From the NCBI GenBank assembly GCA_002390225.1, contig DGOW01000018.1, forward strand, positions 1-21,834: DNA of 21,834 bases. Reading direction: 5' to 3'. The notes under the pieces were generated by a model that was not told where the DNA came from, did not search any database, and was given only the letters and a program-made list of their open reading frames with translations. Numbering within the stretch: the first letter of the stretch is position 1; every line of letters starts with the position of its first letter. A program made the translations under genes and the position numbers. Source of the stretch: Gemmatimonadales bacterium UBA4456. Lineage in GTDB: Bacteria > Gemmatimonadota > Gemmatimonadetes > Longimicrobiales > Gaopeijiaceae. Positions 1 through 9,488 of this stretch are shown here, piece by piece.

Positions 1-677
1 TCCGCCGGAAGTCGGGTCATTGGCGTGTCAGCACGACGGCTGGTGTCTTCGAGAGTCGCGTGATCGTGAACTGCGCGGGCCTCCACTCAGACCGGATCGT
101 CACGATGGCCGGCAGTGACCCCGGTTGTCGGATCGTGCCTTTTCGGGGTGAGTACCACCGGCTTCGTCCAGATCGGGAGCACCTCGTTCGGCACCTCATC
201 TATCCGCTGCCCGAGCCCGGCTTCCCGTTCCTGGGCGTGCACTTCACCCGCCGAATCGGTGGGGGCATCGACGCGGGCCCCAACGCCGTCCTCGCATTCG
301 CACGCGAGGGATATGACCTCGCGACGATCAACGTGCTCGATCTGGGTGGGGCGCTATCATTCCCCGGCTTGTGGCGTTTCATGGCCAAGTACCCACACAT
401 GGTCGCACGGGAGCTGAGCCAATCTTTCGACCGTCGCCGCTTCGTCTCCGCGCTTCAGCGCCTCGTCCCGGAGGTCACCAACGCTGACCTGGTGCCGGCG
501 GGTGCGGGGGTGCGGGCTCAAGCCATGAGCCCCGAGGGCGAACTCATTCACGACTTCGTCTGGTCCGAGGAAAAGGGTGCGGTGCACGCGATCAACGCGC
601 CATCACCCGCGGCTACAGCATCGCTCGCAATCGGGGACGAAATCGCCGCGCGCGTGAGAAGGCAGCTTGACCGATAG
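1..677 (+). CDS. lhgO: L-2-hydroxyglutarate oxidase, C-terminal part (5' end outside window)
   Basis: The frame is open from base 3 to the TAG at 675-677, so the gene enters from the left edge and only about the last 224 residues are seen. It is an FAD-dependent oxidoreductase of the DAO/LhgO family, which oxidises L-2-hydroxyglutarate to 2-oxoglutarate. The visible signatures are VNCAGLHSDR, IVPFRGEYHRL, YPLPEPGFPFLGVHFTR and the glycine-rich GPNAVLAFAREGY stretch, in the family order. The C-terminal part has VPAGAGVRAQAM and then a PSPAATASLAIG segment that closes the FAD site. A GTG at 60 is internal, because the upstream codons read as a normal LhgO beta strand before NCAGL. It is one of only two plus-strand genes here and converges on the ridA gene. 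The Rossmann GxGxxG motif lies outside the window, so completeness cannot be judged. Confidence 0.9.
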   Translation, partial: RRKSGHWRVSTTAGVFESRVIVNCAGLHSDRIVTMAGSDPGCRIVPFRGEYHRLRPDREHLVRHLIYPLPEPGFPFLGVHFTRRIGGGIDAGPNAVLAFAREGYDLATINVLDLGGALSFPGLWRFMAKYPHMVARELSQSFDRRRFVSALQRLVPEVTNADLVPAGAGVRAQAMSPEGELIHDFVWSEEKGAVHAINAPSPAATASLAIGDEIAARVRRQLDR

Positions 678-966
678 GCCTGGTGCGAGGTCTCTGACAC
701 CCGCTCGGGGAAATCACCAGGCAGTCGCGCCAAGCCCTCATGGACAGAATCTCAGTGCTCACTGCGCCACCCTGAACGAAAACCCACGCGGCTGAGGGGG
801 ATTCGTGTCACCGTCGGTCTATCTCTTCTCCGAACTCGACTACCTGTTCGGGACAATGATCGAGATCCCCCGCGCTTTGCGAACGGCTCGGCCCGGACTA
901 CGTGTCGTGCTCGCCCTTCAGAATTCCGGTCGCACGGCTCGCGGCCGCGTCGTCGGTACTACAACG
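678..966. other. Convergent intergenic region, nothing recognised
   Basis: This 289-bp stretch separates the 3' ends of lhgO (plus) and ridA (minus). I looked for a bidirectional terminator, a small RNA gene and short coding frames. I saw only short GC-rich inverted repeats without a T-run. A plus-strand open frame starts at 805 but runs into the antisense of ridA and resembles nothing. Confidence 0.4.
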
Positions 967-1347
967 CTAGGACTTCTTCGCCACCAGCTCGATCTCAACA
1001 CGGGCGTTCATCGGCAGCGCGGCGACACCCACCGTGGTCCGGGCGGGCGGCGGCGCGGCGAAGCGTGTTGCATATGCCTCGTTCATCACCTCGAAATCAC
1101 CCATGTCAGTCAGGTAGACATTGACCTTCACGACGTCGTCCGGCCCGAGCCCTCCATCAGCCAGGACGGCGAAGAGATTATCGAAGCACTGGTGCGTCTG
1201 ATCGCCGACTCCACCGTCACGCAGAGCGCCGGTTTCAGGGTCGATCGGGGTCTGGCCCGAACAGAACACGTGGGTCCCGTCGTCGATCGCGTGCGAGTAC
1301 GGTCCAATCGCGGACGCGGTCGGGCTGGAGAGAGGCGTTCGCGCCAT
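967..1347 (-). CDS. ridA: RidA family reactive intermediate (enamine/imine) deaminase
   Basis: The 126-aa product matches the RidA (YjgF/YER057c/UK114) family over its full usual length. RidA proteins are cytosolic trimers that hydrolyse 2-aminoacrylate and related enamines/imines released by PLP enzymes. Landmarks are the N-terminal SPTASAIGPYSHAI, FCSGQTPIDPETG, NLFAVLADGG, VKVNVYLTDM and the C-terminal PPARTTVGVAALP, with the substrate-carboxylate arginine at residue 103 and the conserved glutamate near residue 120. The start is the ATG at 1347. A longer reading from 1395 would overlap the upstream small gene, and its extra 16 residues are not family-like. The gene lies 16 nt after the small membrane protein gene and is probably the last cistron of the regulator/peptidase transcript. 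The family call is firm, but the exact substrate is not known. Confidence 0.93.
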   Translation of the reverse strand: MARTPLSSPTASAIGPYSHAIDDGTHVFCSGQTPIDPETGALRDGGVGDQTHQCFDNLFAVLADGGLGPDDVVKVNVYLTDMGDFEVMNEAYATRFAAPPPARTTVGVAALPMNARVEIELVAKKS

Positions 1348-1363
1348 CAGGTGCGTCTCGACA

Positions 1364-1555
1364 TCAGTGGATGATCGCCATGGGCAAAAGGACAACGTAC
1401 CCGAGGACCAGGAGTATCGGCGCCGCCGTGATGGAACCCTGCGCGAGAAGCCAGTAGCCCGACGTGAGCGCGAGGACTCCAGCGCCGCCCAGCATGGCGT
1501 TCACCCGGGTGAAGCGGAGGGCCGTCGGCGCGTCTTTCGATGAGTTCTTCGACAT
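1364..1555 (-). CDS. Small two-TM membrane protein
   Basis: This is a 63-aa protein. It has a short polar, basic N-terminus (about residues 1-18) and two hydrophobic stretches: about 20-38 (MLGGAGVLALTSGYWLLAQG) and about 43-61 (APILLVLGYVVLLPMAII). Together they make a compact helical hairpin. The layout resembles the small DUF3098-like membrane proteins of Bacteroidota and Gemmatimonadota, but I cannot confirm that family by eye. The ATG at 1555 has no clear Shine-Dalgarno. The gene lies 31 bp after the response regulator gene and 16 bp before ridA, on the same strand. Function unknown. Confidence 0.7.
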   Translation of the reverse strand: MSKNSSKDAPTALRFTRVNAMLGGAGVLALTSGYWLLAQGSITAAPILLVLGYVVLLPMAIIH

Positions 1556-1586
1556 GAGTGGATGCTAGACAGGGCCGTCGAGTGGG

Positions 1587-2902
<1,316 letters not shown>

Positions 2903-2906
<4 letters not shown>

Positions 2907-3853
2907 GATTCTTCTCCTACCGGGTCCGGGGCGTCTGGATCCCACCATGCCGGCGCGTCAGGAAGCTCGCCCGCCCTCAGCCTCGCCATCGTCTCACGGT
3001 TGCGCCTCTGACGCCCACGAACCATGAAGAGCAAGACCAGTGCCAGCAGGAGCCAGAACACAGCCGAGTGGCTGAGCACGAAAAGCCAGCCATAGCGCTG
3101 GCGGACATGCTTCTTCCAGTCCTCCTCGAACTGCCCCATGGTGACACCGAACGTCGCGCGGAAGGCGTCGCCGAAGGAACGCCCAGTGCGCCATCGCTCC
3201 AGAAACGTTGCCAGTCCCGCTTCACCACCAGCCTCGAGCACATACGTTACGGCACTCGCCGACAGTAGATATGCTGTACGGGCCTCCTGCCGATCCGATG
3301 GCCAGCGGAGCCTCAGGTCACTGAACTCCGGTGCGCGCCGTAGCGCGATCAACACGCGTAAACGCCACGCACCGGTAGCATCGAAGCCCCCTGACGCCCA
3401 CTGCGCATATCCTTCGTTGAACCAGCGGGGGACGCGCAGATCTCCCAGATAGGCAGCCAGCCCCAGGTGCGCCCATTCGTGGCGGAGCGTACGAAGCCCC
3501 TCCCCATCGACGACACGGACGCCTTCACCGGTGGGCATGACCAAGGTGTTCCACGCCGGGATCGCCACCCCGGCCCGCCACTCGGGCACGACGCCACCCG
3601 TCAGGTCGTCGAATGCGGCCGGAGAGTGGGCCAGAAAGACGTGGACGCCTTCGGGGGTACCGTCAGGCAGCCCAGGCAGCCGGGCAAAGGCGTCGACGAG
3701 TTCGCCGACGCGCTCAGCGACTCTTCGATCGGCCTCAACGTGGTGAATCAGAGCCCGCCGCGACGGGGAGATGACATATGCAACTCCGTCGAGTGAATCC
3801 GGGAGGGGCTCTTTGGTGTCCTGGGCCAGCACTGGCCTGAAGCACGCCAGCAC
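2903..3853 (-). CDS. Membrane-anchored zinc peptidase-like protein (Peptidase_MA-like, HEWAH)
   Basis: The protein has a gluzincin-type core: HEWAH (residues 125-129 counted from the GTG at 3853) followed by FNEGYAQW with the third zinc ligand candidate E147, the pattern of Peptidase_MA-like proteins. A strong TM helix follows at about 255-278, then a basic patch (RGRQRRNR) and an acidic Trp/Pro-rich tail ending WWDPDAPDPVGEES. Ahead of the core is a convincing Sec signal, RKAVGLTLIVLACFRPVLAQ. The catalytic domain should therefore face the periplasm and the tail the cytoplasm. The 5' boundary is doubtful. The frame is open upstream, but there is no ATG, GTG or TTG between the TPR remnant's stop and the hydrophobic core. 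GTG 3853 is the first usable codon and cuts the signal peptide. Its end overlaps the regulator gene by ATGA. Substrate unknown. Confidence 0.8.
2914..2919 (-). promoter_or_regulatory. Shine-Dalgarno of the response regulator gene
   Basis: The minus strand reads TAGGAG seven bases before the ATG at 2906. This fixes that start against a longer reading from 2948. The site lies inside the last codons of the peptidase gene, so translation of the peptidase would run through it. Confidence 0.7.
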
Positions 3854-3882
3854 AATCAGAGTGAGGCCGACGGCCTTACGCC

Positions 3883-4450
3883 CTACTCGGACGAAGGCAT
3901 CTCCAGGTTGGCCTGAACCTCCTTGTTGTTGGGATTCAGATCGAGCGCTCGACGCCGAAGGAGCTGCGCTACGTCTCGATCGTTGCCCTTGAACGCCATC
4001 GTGCCCAGTCGCAGATACACGTCGTCTCCAAGCCGCGGAGAGAGCTTCACGGCCTTCTCGTACTGTGCGCGCGCTCCTGCGGAGTCGCCGTGAGCCCATG
4101 CCTGATCGCCGAGGTTCTTGTGCACCTGTGGAAGAGGAGGGTTGGTCTACGTCGCCCTCTTGTAAAGCGCGGCAGCCGCCTCCAACTCACCACGCCGCTC
4201 GAGAACCTGCCCCACGTTGACCAGGATCGGTCAGGAATTGGACATCGTCGAGCAGCAGGACGTCCAGCTCCCCGTAGATGTTCTTCTTTGCGGCACGCCG
4301 AGCGGCAGTACACACCAGCCGCCTGGACGGGCCGACAACAAAGGACTCGAAGGTGAGTTTCGGGTCGAGTCCGGAAATCAGAGGTGTTACGCGAACACAA
4401 GCAGGAGGAGCCCGACGGAGCCTTCCGGCGAACAGATGATTATCTGATTG
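3883..4450 (-). pseudogene. Decayed DnaA-like AAA+ / TPR protein gene
   Basis: Two reading frames together give the remains of one gene. In the frame open from 4450 to the TGA at 4187, codons from about 4372 read GLDPKLTFESFVVGPSRRL...AARRAA, the entry to a DnaA/Hda AAA+ domain. They pass directly to YGELDVLLLDDVQFLTD, the Walker B strand. The roughly 65 residues that normally lie between, including the Walker A loop, are missing. Near 4227 homology moves into another frame, which reads VGQVLERRGELEAAAALYKRA (a TPR helix pair), hits a TAG at 4149-4147, and continues as TNPPLPQVHKNLGDQAWAHGD... to the TAG at 3885-3883. The last segment (GTG 4125 to 3883, 80 aa, about two TPRs) is intact and could still be made. 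No start codon or RBS fits the AAA+ part. The gene sits between rluD and the peptidase gene on the same strand. Confidence 0.75.
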
Positions 4451-4475
4451 CTAGGCCGATTGAAAAAGGGCCGTT

Positions 4476-5426
4476 TCACTCGGATCTGGCCCATTCGGCG
4501 ATCCTTGCAAGATCAGGCGGGAGCGATGATTCGAAGCTCATCTCCTCACGGGTCGCAGGATGGCGGAATCTGAGTTCGGCTGCATGGAGGAATTGCCGTT
4601 TCATTCGACGTGCCAGTTCGTCCACCCAGCGGCGTGTCGGGCCCCCGAGTCCTCGTTCCCAGCCCAGTCCGTAAGTGGCATCTCCGATGACCGGATGCCC
4701 CACGTGCTCGAGGTGGACCCGGATCTGGTGCGTACGGCCGGTCTTCAGCGCCACATGGAGCAGATCGGCACGCAACCATCGCTCCCGGACCTCGAAGCGA
4801 GTCGTAGCATTACGACCGTCATCCACGATCGCCATGCGCTTGCGGTCGCGCGGATCCCGGCCAATCGGGGCTTCCACCACGACCGGTGACTCGGCTAGAT
4901 GCCCCCATGCCGCCGCCAGGTAGAAGCGCTTTACTCTCCGAGCCTTGATCGCCTCCGACAGGTCCCGGTGTGCGGCATCGGTCTTGGCCACGACAAGAAG
5001 TCCCGACGTGTCGCGATCCAGTCGGTGGACGATTCCCGGGCGTGCACGCCCCCCCACGCCCTCGATGTTCGGCACGTGCCAGAGCAGTGCGTTCACCAGC
5101 GTGCCGGAGCGATGCCCCGGTGCGGGGTGCACCACCATCCCCGCAGCCTTGTTGATCACCAGTAGATGGTCGTCCTCATGTACGATCTCGATTGGAAGAT
5201 CTTCGGCCACGATATCCACAGCCTGCACTGTCGGCACCTCGACCTCGATCACGTCACCAGGCTGCACGACCTCTGACTTTCGTGGCCGTCGTCCATGCAA
5301 GGTGATCCTCCCGTCGGCGAGCAATCTCTGCACCCGTGTGCGGGACAGCTCGAGCCGGTCGGAGACGAAGCGGTCGAGCCGCGCCGTCTCCCCCGGCTGT
5401 GCCGTCAGGGTGTGTCGTTCCTCCAC
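4476..5426 (-). CDS. rluD: 23S rRNA pseudouridine synthase, RluD/RluA family
   Basis: This 316-aa protein makes pseudouridines in 23S rRNA (U1911/1915/1917 in E. coli RluD). An S4 RNA-binding domain comes first (about 14-60, LDRFVSDRL...RVQRLLADGRITLHG). The catalytic domain follows, with NKAAGMVVHPAPGH, then GIVHRLDRDTSGLLVVAKT, whose HRLD aspartate (about residue 137) is the nucleophile position. KTGRTHQIRVHLEHVGHPVIGD is the C-terminal signature. I chose the GTG at 5426, five bases after the ileS stop, which gives the normal family length. A TTG at 5438 overlapping the ileS stop is possible, and the longer frame to 5561 only reads through ileS. The ileS-rluD order matches the ileS(-lspA)-rluD arrangement of many bacteria. 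RluD is more likely than RluA or RluC because of the S4 domain and context, but the site specificity is inferred. Confidence 0.92.
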   Translation of the reverse strand: MEERHTLTAQPGETARLDRFVSDRLELSRTRVQRLLADGRITLHGRRPRKSEVVQPGDVIEVEVPTVQAVDIVAEDLPIEIVHEDDHLLVINKAAGMVVHPAPGHRSGTLVNALLWHVPNIEGVGGRARPGIVHRLDRDTSGLLVVAKTDAAHRDLSEAIKARRVKRFYLAAAWGHLAESPVVVEAPIGRDPRDRKRMAIVDDGRNATTRFEVRERWLRADLLHVALKTGRTHQIRVHLEHVGHPVIGDATYGLGWERGLGGPTRRWVDELARRMKRQFLHAAELRFRHPATREEMSFESSLPPDLARIAEWARSE

Positions 5427-5430
5427 GTAG

Positions 5431-8400
5431 TCAGTCAACCGACGCAGCCAGACCGATCCACGCTTCGATGCCGTCGATATTGACCGAGCGCACGTGGGCC
5501 AGGTCGCCCTCGGAAACCGCGTCCCGCACCCCAACCCGCACCGCGAGTGTCTCCCCGCCAATGAAGGCCTCGTGTGTGGTCACAGCCTCGCGCACCGAAT
5601 CCGGTCCGGCGATGGCCAGCTCGATCCGATCCGTGATCTCGAGCCCAGCATCTTTGCGCAGACGCTGAATCCGATTGACGAGCTCACGCGCAAGCCCCTC
5701 TGCCCGTAGCTCGTCGTCGAGTTCGGGATCCAGCGCCAGGGTGTACGCTCCCTCACCCTTGACCACCAGGTTCCCCGACGCTTCCTGCACGACCTCGAGA
5801 TCGTCAGGCTCGAGTTCGACGTCACTGCCGTCAACGTTGATCGTCAGCCCCTGGCCCGCCTGCCAGGCCGACAATGCGGCTTGATCAAGCGCTCGGATCA
5901 CGTTCGCCGCATCGTTGGTCTGCTTGCCGAACCGACGGCCCAGCGAGCGGTAGTTCGGTCGAGCGGTCAGCGTCGCGATGCCATCGACTGACGAGAGGAA
6001 TCCAACCTCTTTCACGTTCAGTTCATCGCGAACGACATTGAGCATATCGCCCGACAGCGTGCGGCCACCCGGTAGCACGGCGCGGACGCCTCGGAGGGGC
6101 TGTCGCACGCGGATCTTGACGTCCTCCCGGGCTGCTCTCCCCAGTGAGACGAGCGCACGAACAGCATCCATGTCAGCCTCGACATCGGCACCGCGAGACA
6201 CCACCGCTCTGTCCGCATCGGACATCGGTGACGGGAACCGCTCGAGATGCACGCTCGTGTCTGCGAGGGCACGGTGGACCCAATCGGCCGCGAAGGGCAC
6301 ACACGGAGCCGCGAGTAGGCTGACGGTGCGCAGTGCATCATACAGCGTCCGGAACGCCGCACGCTGATCCGCAGCATCATCCGAATTCCAGAATCGAGAG
6401 CGGTTCCGGCGCACATACCAGTTCGACAGGTCCTCGACGACAAAGTCCCCAAGTACCCGATACGCCCTGGTCAGCTGATACCCCTCCAGCTCAGCACCCA
6501 CCTCAGCCACGACCGAATCCAGCCGGGCGAGCAGCCAGCGATCCAGAAGCGGTCTGTCGTCCGGTCGCGGGTCGTCGTCGGACGGCGTCCACGACTCTAC
6601 CCGCGCGTACAGCGCGAAGAACTTGTAAGTGTTAAACAGCGTATCGAAGAACTTACGCGCGGCCTCGTTCACACCAGCCGGGTCGTATCGCTTCGGCAGC
6701 CACGGATTCGATGAGGTGATGAAGTACCACCGAACCGCGTCCGCCCCGTGGTCGCTGACCGCATCCCACGGATTCACTGTGTTGCCTTTGGACTTGGACA
6801 TCTTCTGGCCCTCGGCATCGAGCACCAGGTCGTTAACCAGGCAATTTCGAAAGGCCGGGCCGCGGCCGAGCATGGTCGAGATCGCGAGGAGCGAGTAGAA
6901 CCAGCCACGCGTCTGGTCGAGGCCCTCACAGATGAAGTCCGCTGGGAAGTGATTCTCGAACTCTTCCTCGTGATCGAACGGGTAGTGCCACTGTGCATAG
7001 GGCATCGCACCCGAGTCGAACCATACGTCGATCACTTCGGGCGACCTGTGCATGGTCCCGTCACACTGTTCGCAGCTCCACGTGACCTCATCGATGAATG
7101 GGCGGTGTGGATCGAAGTCGTCTCCCAGCGAACCGGCCTTCTCTGCCAGCTGCTCGAGTGACCCGATCCAGGTCACGTGTTCGGGGTCCGAATCGCACAA
7201 CCAGACGGGCAGCGGTGTGCCCCAGTACCGATCACGAGAGAGCGCCCAGTCGATGTTGCCCCGTAGCCACTCCCCGAACCGCTTCTCCCCCACTTCGGGT
7301 GGATGCCACTGGATCTGGTCATTGTTGGCGAGGAGCTCCTCCTTCATGGTCGACGTCGCTGCGAACCACGAGTCGATCGCGACATAGAGAAGCGGCGAGC
7401 TACAACGCCAGCAGTGCGGATAACTGTGGACGATCGTCTCGGCGCCGAAGAGCAGATTCCGGTTGCCAAGCTCCTGAATCAGGACCGTGTCAGCGTCCTT
7501 TACGAACTGACCACCGACGAGTCCGACCTCGGGATCGAAGCACCCACGACCGTCGATCGGGCTCAGCATGGGCAGATCATGACGCTTTCCCGCAGCGTAA
7601 TCGTCGGCACCGAAGGCGGGCGCCATGTGCACAATCCCTGTTCCATCATCGGCGCTGACGAAGTCCTCGGCGACGACGGTCCAGCCGTTGCCACGCTCTG
7701 CCGGCTCGGGGACGAGATCGAGTGGGCGCCGGTAACGCCAACCCACGAGCGCGCTCCCCGCATACGTCCGAGCGACCACGGCCTCCTCTCCGAAGATCGC
7801 CTCTACTCGCGCCTCCGCGACGATGTAACGGCGGCCATCCTGCTCCACCTCCGCGTAGGTCAGGTCAGGATGCACGGCCAGCCCGGTGTTCGAAGGGACC
7901 GTCCACGGTGTGGTCGTCCAAGCGAGAATCGCGCGCCCTTCTGGATCTGGATTCCCCTCGGCATCGACTACTTCAGCCACGAATGTCAGCGAGGGATCTT
8001 CGACATCCTTGTAGCCCTGTGCGACTTCATGCGAGGATAGCGCCGTCCCGCACCGTGGACAGTACGGCACGCTCTTGTGGCCTCGGTAAAGAAGCCCTTT
8101 GTCTGCGAACGTCTTCAGGATCGCCCACACCGACTCGATGTAGGGCGTGTGGAAGGTCACATACGGGCGCCAGTACTCCAGCCAGTACCCGATGCGCTCG
8201 CTGAGCTCCTCCCACTCCTCCTTGTAGGTGAAGACTGATTCCTTGCACGCCCGATTGAACTCGTCGATACCGAGCGCTTCGATCTCGGGCTTCCCGCTGA
8301 TACCGAGCTTCTTCTCGGCCTCAATCTCCACCGGCAGACCGTGGGTGTCCCAGCCTGCGATACGCGTAACGCTGTGACCCAGCATGGCGCGGTGACGACA

Positions 8401-8601
8401 GACGAGATCCTTGATCGTGCGGCTGAGGATGTGGTGAAGGCCTGGACGTCCGTTTGCGGTCGGCGGGCCTTCGTAGAAGACGAAGCGCTTCCCATCCGCG
8501 TTCGCCTCGAGGGTCTGTCGGAAGAGATCTTCGTCCTTCCAGCGCTGGAGGGTCTCCTCCTCCACAGCCAGTAGGGTTTCGGGTAGCTCAGGATAGCTCA
8601 T
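5431..8601 (-). CDS. ileS: Isoleucyl-tRNA synthetase
   Basis: A full-length 1056-aa class I synthetase that charges tRNA-Ile. The nucleotide-binding HIGH motif is the variant GLHH (about residues 54-57, in YEGPPTANGRPGLHH), followed by GWDTHGLPVE. The editing (CP1) domain is present (LAWTTTPWTVPSNTGLAV, GTGIVHMAPAFG...DY). DQTRGWFYSL and KMSKSKGN (about residue 600) complete the active site. The anticodon-binding region follows, and the long C-terminal domain is of the type seen in the eukaryote-like IleS branch. CPRCGTAL near residue 185 and a second CxxC near 510 are likely zinc knuckles. The ATG at 8601 has no strong Shine-Dalgarno. The gene follows punA after 56 bp that hold a small hairpin, and no T-box leader is visible. 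The family call is very firm. Confidence 0.98.
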   Translation of the reverse strand: MSYPELPETLLAVEEETLQRWKDEDLFRQTLEANADGKRFVFYEGPPTANGRPGLHHILSRTIKDLVCRHRAMLGHSVTRIAGWDTHGLPVEIEAEKKLGISGKPEIEALGIDEFNRACKESVFTYKEEWEELSERIGYWLEYWRPYVTFHTPYIESVWAILKTFADKGLLYRGHKSVPYCPRCGTALSSHEVAQGYKDVEDPSLTFVAEVVDAEGNPDPEGRAILAWTTTPWTVPSNTGLAVHPDLTYAEVEQDGRRYIVAEARVEAIFGEEAVVARTYAGSALVGWRYRRPLDLVPEPAERGNGWTVVAEDFVSADDGTGIVHMAPAFGADDYAAGKRHDLPMLSPIDGRGCFDPEVGLVGGQFVKDADTVLIQELGNRNLLFGAETIVHSYPHCWRCSSPLLYVAIDSWFAATSTMKEELLANNDQIQWHPPEVGEKRFGEWLRGNIDWALSRDRYWGTPLPVWLCDSDPEHVTWIGSLEQLAEKAGSLGDDFDPHRPFIDEVTWSCEQCDGTMHRSPEVIDVWFDSGAMPYAQWHYPFDHEEEFENHFPADFICEGLDQTRGWFYSLLAISTMLGRGPAFRNCLVNDLVLDAEGQKMSKSKGNTVNPWDAVSDHGADAVRWYFITSSNPWLPKRYDPAGVNEAARKFFDTLFNTYKFFALYARVESWTPSDDDPRPDDRPLLDRWLLARLDSVVAEVGAELEGYQLTRAYRVLGDFVVEDLSNWYVRRNRSRFWNSDDAADQRAAFRTLYDALRTVSLLAAPCVPFAADWVHRALADTSVHLERFPSPMSDADRAVVSRGADVEADMDAVRALVSLGRAAREDVKIRVRQPLRGVRAVLPGGRTLSGDMLNVVRDELNVKEVGFLSSVDGIATLTARPNYRSLGRRFGKQTNDAANVIRALDQAALSAWQAGQGLTINVDGSDVELEPDDLEVVQEASGNLVVKGEGAYTLALDPELDDELRAEGLARELVNRIQRLRKDAGLEITDRIELAIAGPDSVREAVTTHEAFIGGETLAVRVGVRDAVSEGDLAHVRSVNIDGIEAWIGLAASVD

Positions 8602-8635
8602 TTCAGCAGCGTGGATTCGTAATGTCGTTCGGTGT

Positions 8636-8655
8636 GCGACGCCGGTTGGCGTCGC
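8636..8655 (-). terminator. Short hairpin between punA and ileS
   Basis: A perfect 8-bp stem GCGACGCC/GGCGTCGC with a 4-nt loop begins 2 nt after the punA stop and ends 34 nt before the ileS ATG. No T-run follows on the minus strand, so it is at best a weak pause, processing or Rho-associated signal rather than a true intrinsic terminator. Confidence 0.35.
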
Positions 8656-8657
8656 CG

Positions 8658-9482
8658 TCAGATTTGTCCGACCACCCGCTCTATGAGACGGGTCAGATGC
8701 GGTTCGGCGGCGCCGGCCGCCGCGATAATTCGGGAGATGTCGACCGGCTCAAGCGCGTCTGGCAGGCAGGCATCCGTGATGATGCTCACACCCAGCACAC
8801 GCATATCCATGTGTCGTGCCACGATCACCTCGGGCACAGTGGACATACCCACGATGTCCGCACCCATCCAGCGTAGCATGCGGTACTCGGCACGCGTCTC
8901 AAGCTGAGGCCCCGGCACGGCAACATACACGCCACGATTCAGGCGGATATCCAGATCGAGCGCGCCCGCCATGGCAACGTCCTGTAGAGCCCGGTCATAC
9001 GGCTCGGACATGTCCGGAAAACGTGGCCCGAAGCGATCATCGTTTGGCCCGATAAGCGGGCTGTCCCCGAGCAAGTTGATGTGGTCGTCCAGGAGCACGA
9101 GCTCGCCCACGCCCCACAGCGGGTTCATTCCGCCCGAGACGTTCGACACGACGAGCGTCTCCGCGCCCAAGAGCTTCAGAACACGGATCGGAAAGGTGAT
9201 CTCCTGAAGGGAATACCCTTCGTATCGATGGAACCGGCCCTGCATCGCAACGACCGGCGTGCCGGCCAGCAACCCGAACACCAGGCGGCCGGAGTGCGTC
9301 TCCACCGTAGGTTCGGGGAATCCATCCAGTTCATCGTAGGGAATCGTTGCCTTGACGTCGATGACGTCCGTGAGCGCACCGAGGCCCGTCCCGAGCACGA
9401 TGGCAACACGAGGAGTCACATGAACGCGGGCCTCGATCGACTCAGCGGTCGCCAGGGCACGAGCGTAGAAGTCCTGACTCAT
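8658..9482 (-). CDS. punA: Purine nucleoside phosphorylase (PNP/MTAP family, trimeric type)
   Basis: This 274-aa enzyme phosphorolyses purine nucleosides to free base and ribose-1-phosphate for salvage. Motifs in order are the phosphate loop VLGTGLG (29-35), THSGRL, QGRFHRYEGY with H85, VVSNVSGGMNP (the family TNAAGG region), PGPQLETRAEYRML with E195, and MSTVPEVIVARH. The base-recognition position, Asn in classical 6-oxopurine PNPs, is Asp here (IITD, about residue 237), as in MTAP-like enzymes and some Bacteroidota PNPs. The range of bases accepted is therefore uncertain. The ATG at 9482 lies 6 nt after the divIVA stop, in one operon with yggS and divIVA. Together with hpt further upstream it would feed purine salvage. 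Confidence 0.93.
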   Translation of the reverse strand: MSQDFYARALATAESIEARVHVTPRVAIVLGTGLGALTDVIDVKATIPYDELDGFPEPTVETHSGRLVFGLLAGTPVVAMQGRFHRYEGYSLQEITFPIRVLKLLGAETLVVSNVSGGMNPLWGVGELVLLDDHINLLGDSPLIGPNDDRFGPRFPDMSEPYDRALQDVAMAGALDLDIRLNRGVYVAVPGPQLETRAEYRMLRWMGADIVGMSTVPEVIVARHMDMRVLGVSIITDACLPDALEPVDISRIIAAAGAAEPHLTRLIERVVGQI

Positions 9483-9488
9483 CAGGGG

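Noticed and set aside
4047..4400. 117-codon minus-strand frame starting MCSRNTSDFRTRPE
   Set aside because: It is a third frame through the AAA+/TPR remnant. The recognisable homology lies in the other two frames.
8602..8657. T-box or other riboswitch ahead of ileS
   Set aside because: Only 56 bp separate punA and ileS, with one small 8-bp hairpin and no T-box consensus or terminator/antiterminator pair.
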